A DNA stretch of 6,125 bases, from contig JAQZAY010000236.1 of NCBI GenBank assembly GCA_029239415.1, forward strand, positions 1 through 6,125. Reading direction: 5' to 3'. How positions within the stretch are numbered: position 1 is the first letter of the stretch; each line of letters opens with the position of its first letter. The notes under the pieces were generated by a model, which was not told the DNA's origin, searched no databases, and saw only the letters and a program-made list of their open reading frames with translations. The stretch is from Pseudomonas sp. GTDB taxonomy: Bacteria > Pseudomonadota > Gammaproteobacteria > Pseudomonadales > Pseudomonadaceae. Positions 1-3,213 of this stretch are shown here, piece by piece. The translations under genes and the position numbers were made by a program.

Positions 1-839
1 GCTGGCGCTGCCCAGGCCATCCACCAGGCCCAGGGCCTTGGCCTGCTCGCCCGACAGATCAGGCCGCTGAACAGCTCGGGGTTTTCCTTGTCCTTCAGGC
101 GCTCGCCACGACCCTGCTTGACGCTGGCGATGAACTGGCGGTGGGTGGTCTCGAGCACCTGCTGCCAGAACGCGGTCTCCTCCGGCTTCTGCGGCTGGAA
201 GGGATCGAGGAACGCCTTGTGCTCGCCCGCCGTGTAGGTGCGCCGCTCGACACCCAGCTTTTCCATGGTGCCGACGAACCCGTAGCCGGCCGCCGTGACG
301 CCGATGGAGCCCACCAGGCTGGCCTTGTCGGCGTAGATCTCGTCGGCCGCGCTGGCGATGTAGTAGGCACCCGAAGCGCCCAGGTCACTGATCACGGCAT
401 ACAGCTTGATCCCCGGATGCTCGGCGCGCAGGCGGCGGATCTCGTCATAGATGTAGCCTGACTGCACCGGGCTGCCGCCGGGACTGTTGATGCGCAGGAT
501 CACCGCCTTGGTGCTGTCGTCCTTGAAGGCATCGCGCAGGCCGGAAATGACGTTGTCGGCGCTGGCCGGCTCCTGGTCGGCGATCATTCCGCGGACCTCG
601 ACCAGCGCCGTGTGGCTGGCACTGCGCGACGCGGCCTTGTCGAAGCTCAGCAGGGGCGAGAACAATGCCAGCAAGCCGAACAGGTAGACGAAGGTCAACA
701 GCTTGAAGAAGATCCCCCAGCGCCGGGCGCGACGCTGCTCCTGCACGCCGGCCAGCAACGTCTTCTCCAGCAGCCTCCAGCTCTTGCGCTCTTCGCGCTC
801 CTCGGGTTCGGATTCGGGCGCCTTCCACTCGTCAGTCAT
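1..839 (-). CDS. sppA: Signal peptide peptidase SppA, S49 family (3' end outside window; apparent frameshift)
   Basis: SppA is an inner-membrane serine protease that degrades cleaved signal peptides. Read from ATG at 839, the protein has a charged N-terminus, one membrane segment at about residues 41-60 (WGIFFKLLTFVYLFGLLALF), and a periplasmic S49 domain. The INSPGG motif is at 117-122. The likely nucleophile is Ser156 in GASGAYYIAS, and the likely general base is Lys208 in GEHKAFLDPF. The spacing of 52 residues equals that of the Ser147/Lys199 dyad of B. subtilis SppA, so this is the short single-domain form (usually about 320-330 aa). It starts 2 nt after the HAD gene stop, with a purine-rich AGGTGAG just before the ATG, so it is the third gene of the rluC operon. 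Anomaly: after Ile261 the frame turns to nonsense (CRASRPRPWAWW), while the next frame gives the family sequence SGEQAKALGLVDGLG. One G of a Trp TGG codon near position 55 seems missing. The family assignment is very sure; whether the shift is real is not. Confidence 0.93.
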   Translation of the reverse strand, partial: MTDEWKAPESEPEEREERKSWRLLEKTLLAGVQEQRRARRWGIFFKLLTFVYLFGLLALFSPLLSFDKAASRSASHTALVEVRGMIADQEPASADNVISGLRDAFKDDSTKAVILRINSPGGSPVQSGYIYDEIRRLRAEHPGIKLYAVISDLGASGAYYIASAADEIYADKASLVGSIGVTAAGYGFVGTMEKLGVERRTYTAGEHKAFLDPFQPQKPEETAFWQQVLETTHRQFIASVKQGRGERLKDKENPELFSGLICRASRPRPWAWWMAWAAP

Positions 840-841
840 GC

Positions 842-1522
842 TCACCTACCTTGGGCATTGCGTGCGCGGTGCTGGCCCAGCCAGTCGCGCAACTGCGAAA
901 AATGATCGATGCACAGCCGCGGGCCGAATTCGCTCAAGGCCTGCAGCGACATCGCCCCGTAGCCGACCGCGACACTCTGCATGCCCGCATTGCGGGCCAT
1001 CAACAGGTCGAACGATGAATCTCCGACCATCAGCGCGCGCCCCGGTGCCACCTGGCAGTGCGCCAGGATCTCCTCGAGCATCTGCGGATGCGGCTTGCCA
1101 CGGCTTTCGTCGGCCGCGCGGGTGATATCGAAATAATCCGCCCAGCCATTGGCCCGCAGTACACGATCCAGCCCGCGCCGGGCCTTGCCGGTGGCGACCG
1201 CCAGGCGATAGCCGTCGGCGCGAAACACCTCGAGCGCCTCGACCACGCCCTCGAACAGCGGCGAAGGCTGCTCGTCCAGGGCCATATAGATGTCGGCGTA
1301 GTGCTGGCGAAAGCGTGCGACCTGATCCGCCTCGAGGTGCGGGTAGAGCACGCTGATCGCCTCGGACAGCGCCAGGCCGATGATGCCCTTTACCGCCTCC
1401 TCGGCGCAGGGCGCCTCGCCGGCGCGCTCGGCGGCGCTGTTCATCGCCAGGACGATACGGCCGATGGAGTCGGCGAGCGTGCCGTCCCAGTCGAAGATCA
1501 GCAGGTCGTAGTCAGGGTGCAC
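842..1522 (-). CDS. HAD-superfamily (HAD-IA, phosphoglycolate-phosphatase-like) hydrolase
   Basis: A 226-aa Mg-dependent phosphatase of the haloacid dehalogenase superfamily, probably cytosolic, with unknown substrate. All four HAD motifs are visible: motif [11 protein letters not shown] with nucleophile Asp11 and acid/base Asp13; motif II Thr111 in AVATGK; motif III Lys143 in GKPHP; motif IV GDSSFD with Asp168 and Asp172. Residues about 18-90 form the alpha-helical cap typical of the Gph-like subfamily. I chose the GTG start at 1522, which overlaps the rluC stop by 11 nt, because a GGAG lies 7 nt upstream and the protein begins just before motif I, as in the family. The 3' end lies 2 nt before sppA, so translation is probably coupled in a rluC-HAD-sppA operon. 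It matches the gene I recall between rluC and sppA in P. aeruginosa (PA2974, 'probable hydrolase'). Phosphoglycolate phosphatase activity is possible but not shown by sequence, so no symbol is given. Confidence 0.95.
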   Translation of the reverse strand: MHPDYDLLIFDWDGTLADSIGRIVLAMNSAAERAGEAPCAEEAVKGIIGLALSEAISVLYPHLEADQVARFRQHYADIYMALDEQPSPLFEGVVEALEVFRADGYRLAVATGKARRGLDRVLRANGWADYFDITRAADESRGKPHPQMLEEILAHCQVAPGRALMVGDSSFDLLMARNAGMQSVAVGYGAMSLQALSEFGPRLCIDHFSQLRDWLGQHRARNAQGR

Positions 1523-2468
1523 TCAGGCGCTCCACGGTCTTGGCCCACATTTCATCGACCGGCGCCTCGACTTTCAACTGGCCGCCATCGGGCAGCGGCA
1601 CGGTCAAGGCATAGGCATGCAGGAACAGGCGCTTGCCCCCGAGCTCGCGAATCTCGCGGCTGAAGTCTTCGTCGACGTACTTGCTGTCCCCGGCAATGCA
1701 ATGCCCGGCATGCAGGGCATGCACGCGGATCTGGTGGGTCCGCCCGGTGATGGGCCGCGCCTCGACCAGGGTGGCGAACTCGCCGAAACGGCGCAGTACG
1801 CGAAACATCGTCAGCGCCTCCTTGCCCTCGTCGTCGATCTCGACCATGCGCTCGCCCGAGCGCAGGTTGCTCTTCTGCAGCGGCGCGTTGACTTGCTTCC
1901 TGGCGCTCGCCCAGTGCCCGCGCACCAGGGCCATGTAGCGCTTGTCGACACCGTCGCCGCGCAGGGCGGCGTGCAGGTGGCGCAGCATGCTGCGCTTCTT
2001 GGCGATCATCAGCAGCCCGGAGGTGTCGCGGTCGAGGCGATGCACCAGCTCCAGCTCCTTGGCGTCGGGACGCATCTGGCGCAGGGCCTCGATCACCCCG
2101 AAGCTCAGGCCGCTGCCACCATGCACGGCGATGCCGGCCGGCTTGTTGAGCACGATGAGCGCCTTGTCCTCGTAGACAATGGCAGCCTCCAGGCGCTGCA
2201 GCAGACCCTGGGCCACCGGCGCGGGCTCGTCGCGCTCAGGCAGGCGCACGGGCGGCACGCGCACCACGTCGCCGGCCTGCAACTTGTACTCGGGCTTGAC
2301 CCGGCCTTTGTTCACCCGCACCTCGCCCTTGCGCAATATGCGGTAGACCAGGGTCTTGGGCACGCCCTTGAGCGCGGTGATGAGGAAATTGTCGATGCGC
2401 TGGCCGGCAAGTTCCGGCGCGACCTCGATCAGCTTTACGCCGGAGGTCGGAGGGGTATTGGTCGTCAT
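1512..2468 (-). CDS. rluC: 23S rRNA pseudouridine synthase RluC
   Basis: RluC isomerises uridines 955, 2504 and 2580 of 23S rRNA (E. coli numbering) to pseudouridine, acting on the large ribosomal subunit in the cytosol. The 318-aa protein is nearly the E. coli length (319). An N-terminal S4 RNA-binding domain covers about residues 22-80 ([35 protein letters not shown]). The RluA-type catalytic domain follows from about residue 96, with [12 protein letters not shown] and the signature HRLDRDTSG in which Asp146 is the catalytic residue. GRTHQIRVH is the conserved motif late in the domain. The frame stays open upstream to 2585, but the ATG at 2468 gives [20 protein letters not shown], the family N-terminus, so the upstream extension is rejected. 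No Shine-Dalgarno sequence precedes this ATG, and a -10-like TATGAT lies 6 nt before it, which suggests a leaderless or near-leaderless mRNA. It is the first gene of the operon and divergent from rne. Confidence 0.97.
   Translation of the reverse strand: MTTNTPPTSGVKLIEVAPELAGQRIDNFLITALKGVPKTLVYRILRKGEVRVNKGRVKPEYKLQAGDVVRVPPVRLPERDEPAPVAQGLLQRLEAAIVYEDKALIVLNKPAGIAVHGGSGLSFGVIEALRQMRPDAKELELVHRLDRDTSGLLMIAKKRSMLRHLHAALRGDGVDKRYMALVRGHWASARKQVNAPLQKSNLRSGERMVEIDDEGKEALTMFRVLRRFGEFATLVEARPITGRTHQIRVHALHAGHCIAGDSKYVDEDFSREIRELGGKRLFLHAYALTVPLPDGGQLKVEAPVDEMWAKTVERLSAP
1530..1533 (-). promoter_or_regulatory. Ribosome binding site (GGAG) inside the rluC 3' end
   Basis: On the minus strand GGAG stands 7 nt before the GTG at 1522-1520, inside the last codons of rluC. 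It is the main reason for choosing the GTG start of the HAD hydrolase, and it implies that ribosomes ending rluC could restart on the next gene. Confidence 0.6.
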
Positions 2469-2474
2469 TTGGGA

Positions 2475-2480
2475 ATCATA
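2475..2480 (-). promoter_or_regulatory. Putative rluC -10 element, TATGAT
   Basis: Minus-strand TATGAT matches the sigma70 -10 consensus at five of six positions. Six bases separate it from the rluC ATG, so initiation at the usual distance would fall on or next to the A of the start codon. The -35 at 17-bp spacing (GCTTCA, 2503-2498) is poor, so the promoter is only tentative; it may be weak or need an activator. Confidence 0.45.
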
Positions 2481-2496
2481 ACAATTTTTTATGGAT

Positions 2497-2525
2497 TTGA
2501 AGCACTTAATGATTGCTGCTATAGT
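2497..2525 (+). promoter_or_regulatory. Sigma70 promoter of rne
   Basis: A -35 TTGAAG (2497-2502) is followed by a 17-bp spacer and -10 TATAGT (2520-2525), with TG one base upstream of the -10 (extended -10, TGC-TATAGT). It lies in the only AT-rich stretch between rluC and rne and points to rne. The predicted start is near A2531, giving a leader of about 683 nt. It is the only good plus-strand promoter I found in the gap; its -35 and spacer overlap the DNA a polymerase on the rluC promoter would cover. Confidence 0.7.
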
Positions 2526-2533
2526 CGCGAACG

Positions 2534-2546
2534 CCGCCAAAAGCGG
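2534..2546 (+). other. 5'-terminal hairpin of rne leader
   Basis: CCGC pairs with GCGG around a 5-nt CAAAA loop. It sits about 3 nt from the predicted transcript start. A stem so close to the 5' end could shield the mRNA from RNase E, whose pocket prefers a single-stranded 5' monophosphate end. The function is inferred. Confidence 0.45.
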
Positions 2547-2802
2547 TAGGTCAGCGGCACATGGCACAGCGCCGGCCCTGGCCAACGCAATTCACCAGGA
2601 CGCGAGGCCGTCCGACGGGGTTTTTGCCAGTTTACGGAATGCCTGGAATCGCCACCAGCGCCGAGTTCGGAAGACCGAAAAAAAACGACAAGAGCGGTGT
2701 TTCACCCCCCTTACCTGTTCTTTTTCGCTGCACTCAGCCAGCACCGTCGTTTCCACGCAGCCCAGGCGAATGCCTCGGAAATACCTGCCTTGGACATGAA
2801 TG

Positions 2803-2827
2803 CGCCAGCTCCCTGTCGGAGATGGCG
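2803..2827 (+). other. Leader stem-loop, CGCCA/TGGCG with CTCC/GGAG
   Basis: Two helices, CGCCA/TGGCG (5 bp) and CTCC/GGAG (4 bp), are stacked with a single G-A mismatch between them and capped by a CTGTC loop. It is one of the longest local stems in the leader. The internal mismatch is the kind of feature a protein could recognise. Confidence 0.55.
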
Positions 2828-2863
2828 ATAAATGCAACCCGTTGCGGATTCAGCGCGCGGCAG

Positions 2864-2893
2864 CACCCGATTATCAGGGATACGTGTAGGGTG
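2864..2893 (+). other. Leader stem CACCC/GGGTG enclosing TATC/GATA
   Basis: CACCC (2864-2868) can pair with GGGTG (2889-2893); inside lies a smaller TATC-AGG-GATA hairpin (2872-2882). This is a two-part local structure, seen only as complementarity. Confidence 0.4.
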
Positions 2894-2908
2894 GAGATGC
2901 ACAACCAT

Positions 2909-2931
2909 CGGACCGTGTAGCACTGCGTCCG
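2909..2931 (+). other. Leader stem-loop CGGAC/GTCCG
   Basis: CGGAC (2909-2913) pairs with GTCCG (2927-2931), with an inner GTG-TAG-CAC hairpin. The next inverted repeat begins within a few bases, so the two stems could stack or compete. Confidence 0.45.
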
Positions 2932-2935
2932 GCCA

Positions 2936-2955
2936 CCGGCCACTGTTTGGCCCGG
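2936..2955 (+). other. Leader stem-loop CCGGCC/GGCC-C-GG
   Basis: CC-GGCC pairs with GGCC-c-GG through one bulged C, closing a 7-nt ACTGTTT loop. GGCC at 2931-2934 can instead pair with GGCC at 2938-2941, so the precise fold is uncertain. Confidence 0.4.
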
Positions 2956-2975
2956 CGAGCGGACCCGGTCTTGAT

Positions 2976-3038
2976 CCAGATGCCCCAAGGGCGTCCACGG
3001 CCGAAGGCTGATTCCTCCTCCTGACTGAGTGCATCTGG
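2976..3038 (+). other. Two mutually exclusive stems in rne leader
   Basis: GATGCCC (2979-2985) forms a 7-pair hairpin with GGGCGTC (2989-2995), including one G-T pair and a CAA loop. Part of the same 5' arm, CCAGATGC (2976-2983), is also the perfect 8-bp complement of GCATCTGG (3031-3038). Only one can form at a time. The enclosed segment includes CCTCCTCCT (3015-3023), a pyrimidine run able to bind purine-rich sites. A switch is inference; a static multibranch fold is equally possible. Confidence 0.5.
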
Positions 3039-3078
3039 CACCACAGCAAGCAGGACGCGTCGTCGCGACTTCGGCAGC

Positions 3079-3092
3079 ACTGGGCAACCAGT
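3079..3092 (+). other. Leader hairpin with GNRA tetraloop
   Basis: ACTGG and CCAGT form a perfect 5-bp stem closed by GCAA, a member of the stable GNRA tetraloop class. Such loops often dock into RNA receptors or nucleate folding. Confidence 0.55.
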
Positions 3093-3117
3093 CGGTACTG
3101 AACGTTGCTGGACACGG

Positions 3118-3133
3118 GGGTGGCTTGCCACCC
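3118..3133 (+). other. Leader hairpin with CUUG tetraloop
   Basis: GGGTGG and CCACCC form a perfect 6-bp GC-rich stem around CTTG, closed by a G-C pair: the extra-stable G(CUUG)C tetraloop. Three T follow (TTTGCG), so it slightly resembles an intrinsic terminator, but the T run is too short for a confident terminator call. Confidence 0.55.
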
Positions 3134-3146
3134 TTTGCGCACCTTG

Positions 3147-3171
3147 ACACCGACCATGAGAAGTCGTGTGT
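3147..3171 (+). other. Leader stem-loop ACACCGAC/GTCG-T-GTGT
   Basis: Eight pairs with one bulged T (3167) close an 8-nt CATGAGAA loop. The stem starts 43 nt before the rne stem at the start codon; the loop is purine-rich and exposes an ATG that lacks a ribosome site. Confidence 0.45.
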
Positions 3172-3181
3172 GCCGAACGCC

Positions 3182-3201
3182 GTTTCCGGCAGCCCGGAAA
3201 C
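3182..3201 (+). other. Perfect 8-bp hairpin just upstream of the rne start codon
   Basis: GTTTCCGG pairs perfectly with CCGGAAAC around a CAGC loop and ends 12 nt before the ATG. The remaining 12 nt contain only a weak Shine-Dalgarno-like GACGG (3203-3207, 6 nt before ATG). The stem probably fixes the geometry of the initiation region or occupies a site bound by ribosome or RNase E; this role is inferred. Confidence 0.6.
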
Positions 3202-3213
3202 CGACGGTACAAC

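Larger units (their letters stand above)
2531..3213 (+). promoter_or_regulatory. Long structured 5' leader of rne mRNA
   Basis: This is the 683 nt between the predicted rne transcription start and its ATG. No open frame here looks like a protein: the frames lack ribosome sites and have codon use unlike the neighbouring genes. Instead it is dense in short inverted repeats, listed separately where strong. Minor ones are a GCG/GGC-CCTG-GCC/CGC stem at 2569-2588, a CCGT/ACGG stem followed by GGTTTTT at 2608-2625 (weak terminator-like), TTCGG-AAGA-CCGAA at 2666-2679 ending in eight A, GGTG-TTT-CACC at 2696-2706, and GCAA-CCCG-TTGC at 2834-2845. In E. coli the 361-nt rne leader lets RNase E cut and thereby limit its own mRNA. 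I recall an 'rne-II' RNA motif reported upstream of RNase E genes in pseudomonads, which this may contain, but I cannot verify the match. The role in autoregulation is inference. Confidence 0.65.

Noticed and set aside
141..461. Plus-strand frame opposite sppA
   Set aside because: Shadow of the sppA reading frame, without start signals or a recognisable product.
2469..2585. N-terminal extension of rluC by 39 codons
   Set aside because: The extension contains the promoter-like AT-rich DNA and resembles no RluC; the family N-terminus starts at 2468.
2608..2625. Possible intrinsic terminator CCGT-CCG-ACGG followed by GGTTTTT
   Set aside because: The stem is only 4 bp and the T run is short and offset by GG; too weak to call, although premature termination in the leader cannot be excluded.
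3144..3172. Perfect -35 TTGACA close to rne
   Set aside because: The hexamers at 16-18 bp downstream (such as TGTGTG) are very poor -10 elements, and the bases are explained by a leader stem.
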